From: Streptomyces griseiscabiei
GTDB taxonomy: Bacteria > Actinomycetota > Actinomycetes > Streptomycetales > Streptomycetaceae
DNA: 64,000 nt
Direction of reading: 5' to 3'
Assembly: GCF_020010925.1 (NCBI RefSeq)
Contig: NZ_JAGJBZ010000003.1
Coordinates: 248,001-312,000 of the forward strand
Position 1 is the stretch's first letter; each line of letters starts with the position of its first letter. Positions 7,696-17,441 of the stretch are shown piece after piece. Position numbers and translations under genes: made by a program. The notes below the pieces were generated by a model, which had not been told where the DNA came from, made no database searches, and worked only from the letters and a program-made list of their open reading frames with translations.

Positions 7696-9429
7696 TCAGC
7701 GCCGCCCGCCCAGGATGATCTTCCAGACGCGCGTGGCCACCTGCAGATTGAGCCGGGTGTCCACATCCGCCAGGTCGCGGTCGCTGATCTCACGGATGCG
7801 CTGCAGGCGGTAGCGCAAGGTGCTGCGGTGGACGGTCAGCGCGGCGGCCGTATCGTCGTAGTTGCCTCCGCAGTCGAAGTAGCGCGAGAGCGTCTCCACC
7901 AATTCCGTGTCGTGCCCCGCGTCGTAGTCGATCAGCCGGCCGAGCCACTCTCGCACGAAGCCGTTGAGCTCCCGGAGATCGTTTCCGGGCCCCAGGATCC
8001 GGTACAGCCCGAGGTCGTCGAAGAACGTCGTCCCGCTGCGCTGGCGGGAGTTCTGCCGCACGTCCAGGGCCCGCAGTGCCTCCTGATAACAGCGGGGAAT
8101 GCCGTCCGGGGAGTCACAGCGGGTGCTCACCCCGATCGCTCCGTCGGGCGTCCCCAGCTCATGGGCCAGCGCCGCGTGGACGGCATCGTCGTCGGGCCTC
8201 GCTTCGGTCAGCAGGACCATCCGGTCGCCGCGACGGGTGATCAGCGGACGGGTCGCCATGGTGGCCGTCGCCTGCTCGACGGCACGGGTGAAGGAGCTGT
8301 TCGTGGGGTTGCCCGGCCAGCGCACCACGACCACGTAGTGAGTGCGTTGCAGGTCGTGGCCGACGGCTTCGGCCCGGGCGTAGGCACTCGTCTCGTCAGT
8401 GCCCTCCAACAGGTCGTCGATCAGCCGGCGGCGCAGCCGCAGTTCGACCTCGGTGAGTTCGCGCATATGCACGAGCTCCTGGGCAAGCGACTGCTGGGCG
8501 TGATCCAGGGCGATCATGGTCTGCTCGTCGGCCGTCGCCTCGGGGTCCTCGATGGCGAGTACGCCGAGGACGTCGCCGCGTGGCCGGGCCAGGGCGATCA
8601 GCCGGTCCTTGACTCTGACCGGTCCCGCCTCCCGCGCGACCTGGCTCAGCATCTCTTCCTGGGAGGTCGAGGACCGCACCGGATAGGGGTCGGGCCGGTC
8701 GGGACCGGCCCAGGACCTCAGGTTGCCGAACCGGTCCTCGATGAGCGCCGACAGCCCGGTGAGCTCGTACAGCGCTTGGGTGATGGCGTCCTCGCCGCCG
8801 CCGCGGGCAGCGACGCGGGCGAGGGTCTCGTGCACGGTCTTCTGCAGGTGCAGCTCGGAGCGCACTGTGTCCAACTGCCGCAGTGCGGCGTCCCGTTCGG
8901 TGCGGAGGCGGCTCATGACTGTCAGTGACAGGGCCGCCGATGTGAGCCTCACGAGGGTCGCGAGGAGGAAGTCCCCATGCTCATCGGGCTCGGACCGGGA
9001 GGAGACCACGATGTAGCCGAGCAGAACGCCGGACTCGCGCAGGCCGAACGCCCAGTTCCAGGACCGCTCCGGAAGGGATACGGAGCCGTCGGCGTCGCCC
9101 AGCTCCCTCATCCCCGTGTCGTCAACCGTGGGTGCTCCCGCGTCGTGGCCGGGGACACGGGACAAACCGTCGTTCGTCGCGAGGTAGCCGGCCTCGGCGT
9201 GGTAGGGACCGAGGGCACTGACGTGCCGCATGGCCAACCGCACGATCTCACTCTGCTCCGCGCAGGTGAACAGGGTGTGGGAGAGCATCAGCAGCCCGTG
9301 CGGGTCCAGCGCCGCGAGCGGACGGGGGTCGTGCCGTCCGGTGCCGGTGGTTTCGCCCGGGTGGCGGGTCACCTTCTGGCCGGAGACGTGCGGGAAGAGC
9401 CTCCGTGATGGATGGGAGGCCATGGTCAC
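7696..9429 (-). CDS. PucR/CdaR-family transcriptional regulator
   Basis: A 577-aa cytoplasmic regulator. The N-terminal ~330 residues are a GAF-like sensory region interrupted by a helical segment. The C-terminus is the PucR-type helix-turn-helix (LVETLSRYFDCGGNYDDTAA, then LTVHRSTLRYRLQRIREISD), which defines the family. The last residues, LNLQVATRVWKIILGGRR, are also typical. The gene is divergent from the chaperone run beginning at 9674, making it the obvious candidate regulator of that run. Starts at 9429 (MTM) or 9423 (MAS) are both possible. The signal sensed cannot be read. Confidence 0.8.
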   Translation of the reverse strand: MTMASHPSRRLFPHVSGQKVTRHPGETTGTGRHDPRPLAALDPHGLLMLSHTLFTCAEQSEIVRLAMRHVSALGPYHAEAGYLATNDGLSRVPGHDAGAPTVDDTGMRELGDADGSVSLPERSWNWAFGLRESGVLLGYIVVSSRSEPDEHGDFLLATLVRLTSAALSLTVMSRLRTERDAALRQLDTVRSELHLQKTVHETLARVAARGGGEDAITQALYELTGLSALIEDRFGNLRSWAGPDRPDPYPVRSSTSQEEMLSQVAREAGPVRVKDRLIALARPRGDVLGVLAIEDPEATADEQTMIALDHAQQSLAQELVHMRELTEVELRLRRRLIDDLLEGTDETSAYARAEAVGHDLQRTHYVVVVRWPGNPTNSSFTRAVEQATATMATRPLITRRGDRMVLLTEARPDDDAVHAALAHELGTPDGAIGVSTRCDSPDGIPRCYQEALRALDVRQNSRQRSGTTFFDDLGLYRILGPGNDLRELNGFVREWLGRLIDYDAGHDTELVETLSRYFDCGGNYDDTAAALTVHRSTLRYRLQRIREISDRDLADVDTRLNLQVATRVWKIILGGRR

Positions 9430-9673
9430 TCCGTTCTCCTCTGATCACCGGAGGCGATCGAGCGAGTCGTGGGAGCCACGCCTGGGCGTGTCCTGAGCAC
9501 CCAGCCTAGGCAAGGAAAACCGACTTGTGCGAATTTGAGCCTCGTTCTCGTGGACCGACCGGGCGCGGCGATTTCTGACCTGTCGGGTGCAGGCGGAGCG
9601 CGCTGCTCTCCTGCAACTCTGGGCTTGTCAGGGATCGCCCGGCGCGCTTGGCCGTGGCGGGAAGGAGTGGCTG

Positions 9674-10201
9674 ATGAATGAGCGTGCCCGCAGGACCATC
9701 GCCTCGTACACGACCTACCAGGAGGCGGAACGCGCCGTCGATCACCTGTCCGATCGGGGTTTTCCCGTCGAGACGGTGGCCATCGTCGGACAGGATGTGC
9801 GCCTGGTCGAGCAGGTGACCGGCCGCATGGGGCTCAGCGGGGCCGCCCTCCAGGGTGCGGCGAGCGGTGCCCTGCCCGGCGCACTGATCGGGTGGATCTT
9901 CGGGCTGCTGAACTGGCTGGACCCGGTCGTGTCGGGACTGCTCCTCGCCTTGTACGGGCTGATCTTCGGAGCACTCGTCGGCGCTCTGCTCGGCCTGCTG
10001 GTGCACGCGGCCCAGCGTGGCCGCCGGGACTTCGCCTCGGTGAGCTTCATGCAGCCCAGCCGATACGACGTCGTCGCCGACGACGCGGTCGCGGAGGAGG
10101 CGGTGCGGCTGCTTGCCGAGCTGCCCAGCGGGACCGGCACCGGCACAAGCAGCGGGGCCGGGAAGAGCAGGCGCCCGCGGAGCGGTCCCGCCGTCACCTG
10201 A
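9674..10201 (+). CDS. YflT/general-stress-17M-like membrane protein
   Basis: A 175-aa protein. The N-terminal domain resembles the general stress protein 17M family (TIASYTTYQEAERAVDHLSD, then VAIVGQDVRLVEQVTG). Two or three hydrophobic, Gly-rich helices follow at about residues 57-115. The cytoplasmic tail starts RRDFASVSFMQPSRYDVVAD. The ATG at 9674 is chosen because the similarity starts there and GGAAGGAG precedes it. It is the first gene of the chaperone run, 66 bp before dnaK, and may tether or report membrane stress. Confidence 0.7.
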   Translation: MNERARRTIASYTTYQEAERAVDHLSDRGFPVETVAIVGQDVRLVEQVTGRMGLSGAALQGAASGALPGALIGWIFGLLNWLDPVVSGLLLALYGLIFGALVGALLGLLVHAAQRGRRDFASVSFMQPSRYDVVADDAVAEEAVRLLAELPSGTGTGTSSGAGKSRRPRSGPAVT

Positions 10202-10267
10202 GCGAGTGCGGAAGACCGGGCGCGACTCCGAGGCCAACGGGGCCGCCTGTCGCGAAAGGAGTTCCTC

Positions 10268-12184
10268 ATGGCCAAGGCAGTAGGCATCGACCTGGGCACC
10301 ACGAACTCGGTGATCGCCGTCTGGGAGGGCGGCGAGCCGGCGGTCGTTCCCAACAGCGAGGGCAACCGCACTACACCGTCCGTGGTGGCCTTCACCGACA
10401 CCGGCGAGCGCCTGGTGGGCCAGTTGGCCCGCCGCCAGGCGATCCTCAACCCCAAGGGCACCATCTACTCGGCCAAGCGGTTCATCGGCCGGCACTTCGA
10501 CGAGATCTCCGAAGAGGCCAAGGCCGTCGCGTACGACGTGGTCGAGGGAGACGGCGGCGCCGCCCGCTTCAAGGTGCGCGACAAGCTCTACGCTCCCGAG
10601 GAGATCAGCGCGCAGGTGCTGCGCAAGCTCGCCGACGACGCCTCCAAGCAGCTGGGCGAGAAGGTCACGGAGGCGGTCATCACGGTGCCCGCCTACTTCA
10701 ACGACGCCCAGCGCACCGCCACCAAGGACGCCGGACGGATCGCCGGCCTGGAAGTGCTGCGGATCATCAACGAACCGACCGCGGCCGCCCTCGCCTACGG
10801 CATGGACAAGAAGCAGCACGAGACGGTGCTCGTCTTCGACCTGGGCGGCGGCACCTTCGACGTCAGCATCCTCGACGTAGGCGACGGCGTGGTGGAGGTA
10901 CGGTCCACGGCCGGCGACAGCCATCTGGGCGGCGACGACTTCGACCGCCGGCTGGTCGACCAGCTCGCCGACGGCTTCCAGAAGGAGAACGGCATCGACC
11001 TGCGCCAGGACCCCCAGGCCCTGCAACGCCTGTTCGAGGCCGCCGAGAAGGCGAAGACCGAGCTCAGCTCGGTGACCCAGACGCAGGTCAGCCTGCCGTT
11101 CATCACGGCCGACGCCTCCGGGCCCAAACATCTGACCACGACGATCATGCGATCCACGTTCGAACAGATCACCGGCGACCTGGTGGAGCGCTGCCTCGGC
11201 CCGGTGCGGCAGGCCATGGACGACGCCAAGGTCAGTGACAACGACATCGACGAGGTCATCCTCGTCGGCGGCTCCACCCGCATCCCCGCCGTCCAGAGCC
11301 TGGTGCGCAGGCTGACCGGGGGCAAGGACCCCAACATGAGCGTCAACCCCGACGAGGTCGTGGCGAAGGGCGCCGCGATCCAGGCCGGGGTCCTCAAGGG
11401 CGAGGTCAAGGATGTCCTGCTGCTCGACGTCACCCCCCTGTCGCTGGGCGTGGAGACACGCGGCGGCGTGATGACGAAGATCATCGAGCGGAACACCACC
11501 ATCCCGGTGCGCCGCACCGAGACCTTCTCCACCGCCGAGGACAACCAGCCCGCCGTCGACGTCGTCGTCCTGCAGGGCGAGCGTGAGCTGGCTGCCGACA
11601 ACCGGGTCCTGGGCCGCTTCCAGCTCACCGACATCCGCCCCGCGCCGCGCGGCGAGCCGCAGATCGAGGTCATCTTCGACGTCGACGCCAACGGCATCCT
11701 CAACGTCACCGCGCGGGACAAGGACACCGGAAAGGAACAGAGCATCACCATCAGCGAGAGCTCCAACCTCGACAGCAGTGAAGTCGAGCGGATGGTCCAG
11801 GAGGCCGAGAGCAATCGCGGACAGGACCAGGCCCTGCGCGAGGCGGTCGACGCCCGCAACGAACTGGACGCCATCGCCTACCAGGTCGAAAAGCGCCTCG
11901 GCGAGCTGGGCGACGCCGCGCCCGCGCACGAGAAGGCCCGCGCCGAGATGCTGGTGGCGGAGGCCCGCGATGCGGTCAAGAACGAGGCCGGCGTGGACAA
12001 GGTCCGACCGTTGGCATCCGAGCTCCAGCAGGTCTTCGCGGGCCTCTCGGCCCACCAGGCGGGAGCCGCCGCGGCCAGTTCCGCGGACACCGGCTCACCG
12101 GACGGATCCGGCCCCGGAGGGGCCACGCCGGACGGCGCCGGGGGCGACGACGATGTGATCGACGCCGAGTTCGACAAGGGCTGA
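10268..12184 (+). CDS. dnaK: Hsp70 chaperone DnaK, accessory paralogue
   Basis: A 638-aa ATP-dependent Hsp70. The ATPase domain starts with [20 protein letters not shown] and contains the phosphate loop [15 protein letters not shown] and the [16 protein letters not shown] motif. The substrate-binding domain includes [20 protein letters not shown], and the acidic tail ends [12 protein letters not shown]. The length is normal for the family. It is the second dnaK in the window; the housekeeping copy is at 50082. Unlike that copy it has no HspR inverted repeat upstream. GAAAGGAG precedes the ATG. It is followed 10 bp later by its own grpE. Confidence 0.97.
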   Translation: MAKAVGIDLGTTNSVIAVWEGGEPAVVPNSEGNRTTPSVVAFTDTGERLVGQLARRQAILNPKGTIYSAKRFIGRHFDEISEEAKAVAYDVVEGDGGAARFKVRDKLYAPEEISAQVLRKLADDASKQLGEKVTEAVITVPAYFNDAQRTATKDAGRIAGLEVLRIINEPTAAALAYGMDKKQHETVLVFDLGGGTFDVSILDVGDGVVEVRSTAGDSHLGGDDFDRRLVDQLADGFQKENGIDLRQDPQALQRLFEAAEKAKTELSSVTQTQVSLPFITADASGPKHLTTTIMRSTFEQITGDLVERCLGPVRQAMDDAKVSDNDIDEVILVGGSTRIPAVQSLVRRLTGGKDPNMSVNPDEVVAKGAAIQAGVLKGEVKDVLLLDVTPLSLGVETRGGVMTKIIERNTTIPVRRTETFSTAEDNQPAVDVVVLQGERELAADNRVLGRFQLTDIRPAPRGEPQIEVIFDVDANGILNVTARDKDTGKEQSITISESSNLDSSEVERMVQEAESNRGQDQALREAVDARNELDAIAYQVEKRLGELGDAAPAHEKARAEMLVAEARDAVKNEAGVDKVRPLASELQQVFAGLSAHQAGAAAASSADTGSPDGSGPGGATPDGAGGDDDVIDAEFDKG

Positions 12185-12194
12185 GGTGCCCGCC

Positions 12195-12779
12195 ATGCCC
12201 ATCCCACCCCGGGACCGAGAGCCCGACCCGCCGCCGCAAGGCGCCGTACAGCCGCCGCGCGGAGACCTGACGCAGCCTGGACCGCGGACCGGAGAGGCCG
12301 AGCCCGAACCCGACGCCGCCACCGGAACCGCCGCACCTGACGACGCACACGCGGCCACGCTGCGAGAGGCCGAGGACCGCTGGCGACGCGCCCTGGCTGA
12401 CCTCGACAACCAGCGCAAACGCCATGCCAGGGAGCTGGAGCGGGTGGCCGCGTCCGAACGCGCCCGTACGGCAGCGGCCTTCCTGCCCGTCATCGACAAC
12501 CTGGAACTCGCCCTGAGCCACGCGACCGCCGACCCCGACGCGATTGTCGAAGGTGTCCGGGCCGTGCGTGACCAGGCCGTGAACGTCCTGGAGCGGCTGG
12601 GCTACCCGCGCCACGCGGAGAGCGGCGTGCCGTTCGACCCGGCCCGGCACGAGGTGGTCGGCGTGGTCCAGGATCCCGACGCCGATCCGAACACCGTGGT
12701 CCAGGTGCTGCGACCCGGTTACGGAGAGGCCGAGCGGCAGCTGCGACCTGCCGCCGTGACCGTCGCCAAGCGGGAGTGA
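12195..12779 (+). CDS. grpE: GrpE nucleotide-exchange factor, accessory paralogue
   Basis: A 194-aa GrpE, which releases ADP from DnaK. After a disordered, Pro-rich N-terminus comes the long coiled-coil (EAEDRWRRALADLDNQRKRH), then FLPVIDNLELALSHA and the beta domain with GVPFDPARHEVVGVVQDPDA. The ATG at 12195 is preferred because GAGG lies 8 bp upstream. A GTG at 12186 would add three residues. It sits between dnaK (10 bp) and dnaJ (6 bp), a normal chaperone operon arrangement. Confidence 0.92.
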   Translation: MPIPPRDREPDPPPQGAVQPPRGDLTQPGPRTGEAEPEPDAATGTAAPDDAHAATLREAEDRWRRALADLDNQRKRHARELERVAASERARTAAAFLPVIDNLELALSHATADPDAIVEGVRAVRDQAVNVLERLGYPRHAESGVPFDPARHEVVGVVQDPDADPNTVVQVLRPGYGEAERQLRPAAVTVAKRE

Positions 12780-12785
12780 CCGTCC

Positions 12786-13715
12786 ATGGCACGCGACTTC
12801 TACGAGGTGCTCGGCGTTCCGCGCACCGCCGACCGGGACGAGATCCAGCGGGCCTACCGCACCCTTGCCCGCACATACCACCCCGACGTCAACAAGGACC
12901 CCCAGGCGGAGGAACGGTTCAAGGAGGTCAATGAGGCCTTCAGTGTCCTGTCCGATCCGGAGCAGCGAGCCCGGTACGACCGCTTCGGCGGGGACTTCCG
13001 GAAGATCCCGGAGGACTGGGAGGAGCGGGTCGCCGCCGGCGCCGGCAGCGGCTTCCGGGGGACCACCGGCGGCGGTCCAAGGGTGCGGTACTCCACGGCG
13101 GGCTTCGGCGGCGAGGGGGTCGATGTCGAGGATCTGTTCGGCTCGCTGTTCGGCGGCGCCGGCCGGATGCGCGTGCCCGGCGCCGACCAGGAGGCCGAAC
13201 TGCCGCTCACCGTCGAGGAGGCCTATCGGGGCGGCCGCCGTACGGTCACCCTCGCCGGCCCGGCCGGGCAGCGGCGCTACCAGGTCGACGTGCCTCCCGG
13301 CGCCACCGACGGGCAGCGCATCAGGCTGGCCGGGGAAGGCGGGCGCGGCAGCGGCGACGACGCTCCCGCCGGGGACCTGTACCTGAGGGTGCGGATCCAG
13401 CCGCACCCCGAGTTCCGCCTCGACGGCCGGGACGTCCACGTGAAGCTTCCCGTCGCCCCGTGGGAGGCCGCGCTGGGCGCGACCGTGCCGGTGCGCACCC
13501 CGAGCGGTGCCACGGCGAAGGTGACCGTGCCCGCCGGGTCCTCCAGCGGACGGCGCCTGCGGCTGCGCGGCGAGGGCATGCCGAGCCCTCGCGGCGAGAA
13601 CGGAGACCTGTACGCGGAGCTTCGGATCATGGTGCCGCCCCGGCTGGGCGACCGGGAGCGCGAGCTGATGGAGGAACTTGCCGCCGTCTCCTCGTTCGAC
13701 CCCAGGAGGACGTGA
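12786..13715 (+). CDS. dnaJ: DnaJ/CbpA-type J-protein without zinc finger
   Basis: A 309-aa Hsp40 co-chaperone. The J domain is at residues 1-70, with the HPD motif in [21 protein letters not shown] Gly/Arg-rich linker follows, then two C-terminal beta domains ([36 protein letters not shown]). The four CxxCxGxG zinc motifs of canonical DnaJ are absent, so this is a class II or CbpA-like J-protein. That fits the CbpM gene immediately downstream. Its stop overlaps the next start (TGATG). Confidence 0.92.
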   Translation: MARDFYEVLGVPRTADRDEIQRAYRTLARTYHPDVNKDPQAEERFKEVNEAFSVLSDPEQRARYDRFGGDFRKIPEDWEERVAAGAGSGFRGTTGGGPRVRYSTAGFGGEGVDVEDLFGSLFGGAGRMRVPGADQEAELPLTVEEAYRGGRRTVTLAGPAGQRRYQVDVPPGATDGQRIRLAGEGGRGSGDDAPAGDLYLRVRIQPHPEFRLDGRDVHVKLPVAPWEAALGATVPVRTPSGATAKVTVPAGSSSGRRLRLRGEGMPSPRGENGDLYAELRIMVPPRLGDRERELMEELAAVSSFDPRRT

Positions 13716-14086
13716 TGACCGACCGACCGCCCGAGGCCCGCCCGTCCCAGGCACACACGCACGAGGCGGGCGTGCACTACTACGCGATCGTGCCCGTGCC
13801 CAGGCTCTCCCTGGAGACCGTGGCCCGCCGCTCAGGCCTCCATCCCGACCTGATCCGTCGGTTCGTCGCCCTCGGACTGGTGGACGCCGGTCCTGACGCC
13901 TCCGGACGGCTGGTGTTCGCCCCCACGGCCCCGGCCGCCCTGGCCCGCGTTCAGCGGTTGCGCACCGGGCTGTGCCTGAACTACGCGTCCCTCGGTCTGG
14001 TGCTCGACCTGCTCGACCGCATCAGTTTGCTCGAAGCCGCGCTGCGGCGTGCAGGCATGAGGAGTGATCTACCACCATGGACATGA
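13715..14086 (+). CDS. cbpM: CbpM-like chaperone modulator (MerR-type HTH)
   Basis: A 123-aa protein with a MerR-like helix-turn-helix: [20 protein letters not shown], then [21 protein letters not shown] helical C-terminus follows ([20 protein letters not shown]). This is the CbpM architecture, in which the protein binds the J domain of CbpA and inhibits it. The position corresponds to that of HspR in the housekeeping operon, so a repressor role is the alternative. It overlaps both neighbours (TGATG with dnaJ; 10 bp with clpB). Confidence 0.7.
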   Translation: MTDRPPEARPSQAHTHEAGVHYYAIVPVPRLSLETVARRSGLHPDLIRRFVALGLVDAGPDASGRLVFAPTAPAALARVQRLRTGLCLNYASLGLVLDLLDRISLLEAALRRAGMRSDLPPWT

Positions 14087-16716
14087 ACCGCCTGACCCAG
14101 AAGTCACAGGAAGCCCTCCAGGAGGCCCAGAGCGCCGCCGGCCGCCTGGGCCACACCGAGGTCGACGGCGAACATCTGCTGCTCGCCCTCCTCGACCAGG
14201 AGGAGGGACTGATCCCGCGGCTGCTGCAGCAGTCGGGCACCGACCCGGAGGAGTTGCGCGCGGCCGTACGCGAGGAGCTCTCCCGTCGGCCCAAGGTGAC
14301 CGGCCCGGGCGCGGCGCCGGGTCAGGTCTTCGTCACCCAGCGCCTGGCCCGGCTGCTGGACGCGGCGGAGCGGGAGGCCAAACGCCTCAAGGACGAGTAC
14401 GTGTCCGTGGAACACCTGCTGCTGGCGCTGGCCGAGGAGGGCTCGGCGACCGCCGTCGGACGCCTGCTGAAGGAGCGGGGCGTGACCCGGGACTCCTTCC
14501 TCGGCGCGCTCACCCAGGTCCGCGGCAATCAGCGCGTGACCTCCGCCAACCCCGAGGTGGCCTACGAGGCTCTGGAGAAGTACGGCCGTGACCTGGTCGC
14601 CGAGGCCAGGGCCGGGCGGCTCGACCCCGTCATCGGACGGGACGCCGAGATCCGCCGCGTCACCCAGATCCTCAGCCGCAAGAGCAAGAACAACCCCGTC
14701 CTGATCGGCGACCCCGGCGTCGGCAAGACCGCCATCGTGGAGGGTCTGGCCCAGCGCGTCGTGCGCGGTGACGTGCCCGAAGGACTGCGCGACCGGACGG
14801 TGTTCGCCCTCGACATGGGCTCGCTCGTGGCGGGCGCCAAGTACCGCGGCGAGTTCGAGGAGCGCCTCAAGGCCGTGCTGAGCGAGGTCAAGGCCGCCGA
14901 GGGGCGGATCCTGCTCTTCGTCGACGAGTTGCACACGGTCGTCGGCGCGGGCGCCGCCGAAGGGGCCATGGACGCGGGCAACATGCTCAAGCCCATGCTG
15001 GCCCGCGGCGAGTTGCACATGATCGGCGCGACCACCCTGGACGAGTACCGCAAGCACATCGAGAAGGACGCCGCCCTCGAACGCCGCTTCCAGCAGGTCC
15101 TGGTCGAGGAGCCGAGCGTGGAGGACACCATCTCCATCCTGCGCGGGCTGCGCGAGCGCCTGGAAATCTTCCACGGCGTGAAGATCCAGGACACCTCACT
15201 GGTCGCCGCGGCCACCCTCAGCCACCGCTACATCACCGACCGTTTCCTGCCCGACAAGGCCATCGACCTTGTCGACGAGGCATGCGCCCGGCTGCGTACC
15301 GAGATCGACTCGATGCCCGCCGAACTCGACGAGCTCACCCGCCGGGTGACCCGCCTGGAGATCGAGGAGGCGGCCCTGTCCAAGGAGACCGACCCCGCCA
15401 GCAAAGCCCGCCTGGAGGAACTGCGCAGGGAACTGGCAGACCTGCGCGGCGAGGCCGACGCCAAACGCGCCCAGTGGGAGGCCGAACGGCAGGCGATCCG
15501 CCGCGTGCAGGAACTGCGCCAGGAACTGGAGCAGGTCCGTCACGAGGCGGAGGAGGCCGAACGCGCCTACGACCTCAACCGCGCCGCCGAACTCCGCTAC
15601 GGCCGCCTCCAGGACCTTGAGCACCGACTCACCGCGGAGGAGGAACAACTGGCCTCCAAACAAGGGCAGAACCGGCTGCTGCGCGAGGTCGTCACCGAGG
15701 AGGAGATCGCCGAGATCGTCGCCGCCTGGACCGGCGTCCCCGTCTCCCGCCTCCAGGAGGGCGAACGCGAGAAGCTGCTGCGCCTGGACGACATCCTGCG
15801 CGAGCGGGTCATCGGCCAGGACGAGGCCGTCAAGCTGGTGGCCGACGCCATCATCCGCGCCCGCTCCGGCATCCGCGACCCCCGCCGCCCCATCGGCTCG
15901 TTCATCTTCCTCGGCCCCACCGGCGTCGGGAAGACCGAGCTGGCCAAGACCCTCGCCCGGGCCCTGTTCGACTCCGAGGAGAACATGGTCCGCCTCGACA
16001 TGAGCGAGTACCAGGAGCGGCACACCGTCAGCCGGCTCGTGGGCGCGCCGCCCGGATACGTCGGCTACGAGGAAGGCGGCCAGCTCACGGAGGCGGTACG
16101 CCGCAAGCCGTACTCGGTCGTGCTGTTCGACGAGGTCGAGAAGGCGCACACCGATGTCTTCAACACCCTGCTGCAGGTCCTCGACGACGGACGCATCACC
16201 GATGCTCAGGGCCGTACGGTCGACTTCCGCAACACCGTGATCATCATGACGTCCAACATCGGCTCCGAGCACCTTCTCGACGGCGCCACCGCCGAGGGTG
16301 AGATCAAGCCGGACGCACGCGCCCTGGTGATGGGCGAACTGCGCGGGCACTTCCGCCCGGAGTTCCTCAACCGCGTCGACGACATCGTGCTGTTCAAGCC
16401 CCTCGGCGAGCGCCAGATCGAGCGGATCGTGGAGCTGCAGTTCGACGAACTGCGCCGCCGCCTCGCCGAACGCCGCATCGCCGTCGAACTCACCGACGCC
16501 GCACGGGAGTTGATCGCCCACCAGGGCTACGACCCGGTGTACGGGGCCCGGCCGCTGCGGCGCTACATCTCGCACGAGGTCGAGACGCTGGTCGGGCGCG
16601 CCCTGCTGCGCGGCGACGTCCAGGACGGCGCGACGGTGCGCGTCGACGCCCAGCACGGAGAGCTGGCGGTCACCTACGACCAGCCCGAGGACGTGAAGGG
16701 GGCGAGGGCGGCATGA
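14077..16716 (+). CDS. clpB: ClpB-type AAA+ disaggregase
   Basis: An 879-aa Hsp100 disaggregase that works with DnaK to rescue aggregated proteins. The Clp N domain (residues 1-150) carries two repeats. The first AAA+ domain has Walker [14 protein letters not shown] and Walker [11 protein letters not shown] full coiled-coil middle domain follows (about residues 400-530, Glu/Arg-rich). The second AAA+ domain has [40 protein letters not shown] and the sensor region [15 protein letters not shown]. It overlaps cbpM at its start and the thioredoxin gene by 4 bp at its end, so it belongs to the same transcript. No IGF/IGL-type ClpP loop was noted. Confidence 0.95.
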   Translation: MDMNRLTQKSQEALQEAQSAAGRLGHTEVDGEHLLLALLDQEEGLIPRLLQQSGTDPEELRAAVREELSRRPKVTGPGAAPGQVFVTQRLARLLDAAEREAKRLKDEYVSVEHLLLALAEEGSATAVGRLLKERGVTRDSFLGALTQVRGNQRVTSANPEVAYEALEKYGRDLVAEARAGRLDPVIGRDAEIRRVTQILSRKSKNNPVLIGDPGVGKTAIVEGLAQRVVRGDVPEGLRDRTVFALDMGSLVAGAKYRGEFEERLKAVLSEVKAAEGRILLFVDELHTVVGAGAAEGAMDAGNMLKPMLARGELHMIGATTLDEYRKHIEKDAALERRFQQVLVEEPSVEDTISILRGLRERLEIFHGVKIQDTSLVAAATLSHRYITDRFLPDKAIDLVDEACARLRTEIDSMPAELDELTRRVTRLEIEEAALSKETDPASKARLEELRRELADLRGEADAKRAQWEAERQAIRRVQELRQELEQVRHEAEEAERAYDLNRAAELRYGRLQDLEHRLTAEEEQLASKQGQNRLLREVVTEEEIAEIVAAWTGVPVSRLQEGEREKLLRLDDILRERVIGQDEAVKLVADAIIRARSGIRDPRRPIGSFIFLGPTGVGKTELAKTLARALFDSEENMVRLDMSEYQERHTVSRLVGAPPGYVGYEEGGQLTEAVRRKPYSVVLFDEVEKAHTDVFNTLLQVLDDGRITDAQGRTVDFRNTVIIMTSNIGSEHLLDGATAEGEIKPDARALVMGELRGHFRPEFLNRVDDIVLFKPLGERQIERIVELQFDELRRRLAERRIAVELTDAARELIAHQGYDPVYGARPLRRYISHEVETLVGRALLRGDVQDGATVRVDAQHGELAVTYDQPEDVKGARAA

Positions 16717-17171
16717 GTACCGTGCAGGCCACCAACGTCACCTGCCCGCACTGCGGGCGCACCAACCGGGTACCCGTGGCCGCAGAGGGCCACCCCAGGT
16801 GCGGCAACTGCAAGCAGCCTCTGCCGTGGACGGCCGACGCGGGCGACGACGACTTCGCCAAGGTGGTCGAGCAGGCCACCGTGCCCGTCGTCGTGGACCT
16901 GTGGGCCACCTGGTGCGGCCCCTGCCGCATGGTGAGCCCCGCGCTGGAGAAGGTCGCCGCCGATCTCGCGGGGAAGATCAAGCTGGTCAAGGTCGACATC
17001 GACAAGAACCCTCGCCTGGCGCAGCGGTTCGAGGTCCAGGCGGTACCGACGCTGCTGGTCCTCGACAAGGGCCGGACCATCGCCCGACAGGCGGGTGCCG
17101 CACCTGCCCCTGCCCTGCGGCAGTGGGTGGAGCAGTCGATCGCGGGCCACGAACCGGCCGGGAAAGGTTGA
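16713..17171 (+). CDS. trxC: Thioredoxin 2-like protein with N-terminal zinc ribbon
   Basis: A 152-aa thioredoxin. Cys11, Cys14, Cys30 and Cys33 form a zinc ribbon as in TrxC. The active site WCGPC is at residues 67-71 in [20 protein letters not shown], and the cis-proline region is [11 protein letters not shown]. It reduces cytoplasmic disulfides. The gene overlaps clpB by 4 bp and is followed 6 bp later by the UBP-finger gene, tying redox repair to the disaggregation genes. Confidence 0.93.
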   Translation: MSTVQATNVTCPHCGRTNRVPVAAEGHPRCGNCKQPLPWTADAGDDDFAKVVEQATVPVVVDLWATWCGPCRMVSPALEKVAADLAGKIKLVKVDIDKNPRLAQRFEVQAVPTLLVLDKGRTIARQAGAAPAPALRQWVEQSIAGHEPAGKG

Positions 17172-17177
17172 TCAGCC

Positions 17178-17441
17178 ATGACCGTACGAACCGATCCCCA
17201 CCTCGCGCTCGTCCGGCCGGTCCAGCCACTGACCCCCGAAGGGTGTCAGGAGTGTCTGCTGCTCGGCTCCCCGTGGGTCCACCTCAGGCTCTGCCTGACC
17301 TGCGGCCACGTCGGCTGCTGCGATTCCTCGCCGAACCGGCACGCCCGCCTTCACGCCGCCGCCGACGGCCATCCGATCGTGCGGTCGTTCCAGCCCGGCG
17401 AGGACTGGCGGTGGTGTTTCGTCCACGAGGCGTTCGTGTGA
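17178..17441 (+). CDS. UBP-type zinc finger protein
   Basis: An 87-aa protein that is essentially one UBP/ZnF domain: CQECLLLGSPWVHLRLCLTCG, then HVGCCDSSPNRHARLHAAADGHPIVRS and DWRWCFVHEAF. It has the ordered Cys/His pairs of the ubiquitin-hydrolase zinc finger, found as stand-alone proteins in actinobacteria. Its partner is unknown, but the position immediately before the reductase fusion (TGATG overlap at 17439-17443) suggests a linked function. Confidence 0.85.
   Translation: MTVRTDPHLALVRPVQPLTPEGCQECLLLGSPWVHLRLCLTCGHVGCCDSSPNRHARLHAAADGHPIVRSFQPGEDWRWCFVHEAFV

Noticed and set aside
9430..9673. HspR (HAIR) or DosR-type box upstream of the accessory chaperone run
   Set aside because: Only fragments such as TTTGAGC are present; no second arm at the right spacing and no GGGAC/GTCCC palindrome.
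9506..12055. 849-aa minus-strand open frame
   Set aside because: Antisense to dnaK and its upstream gene; no start signal or domain.
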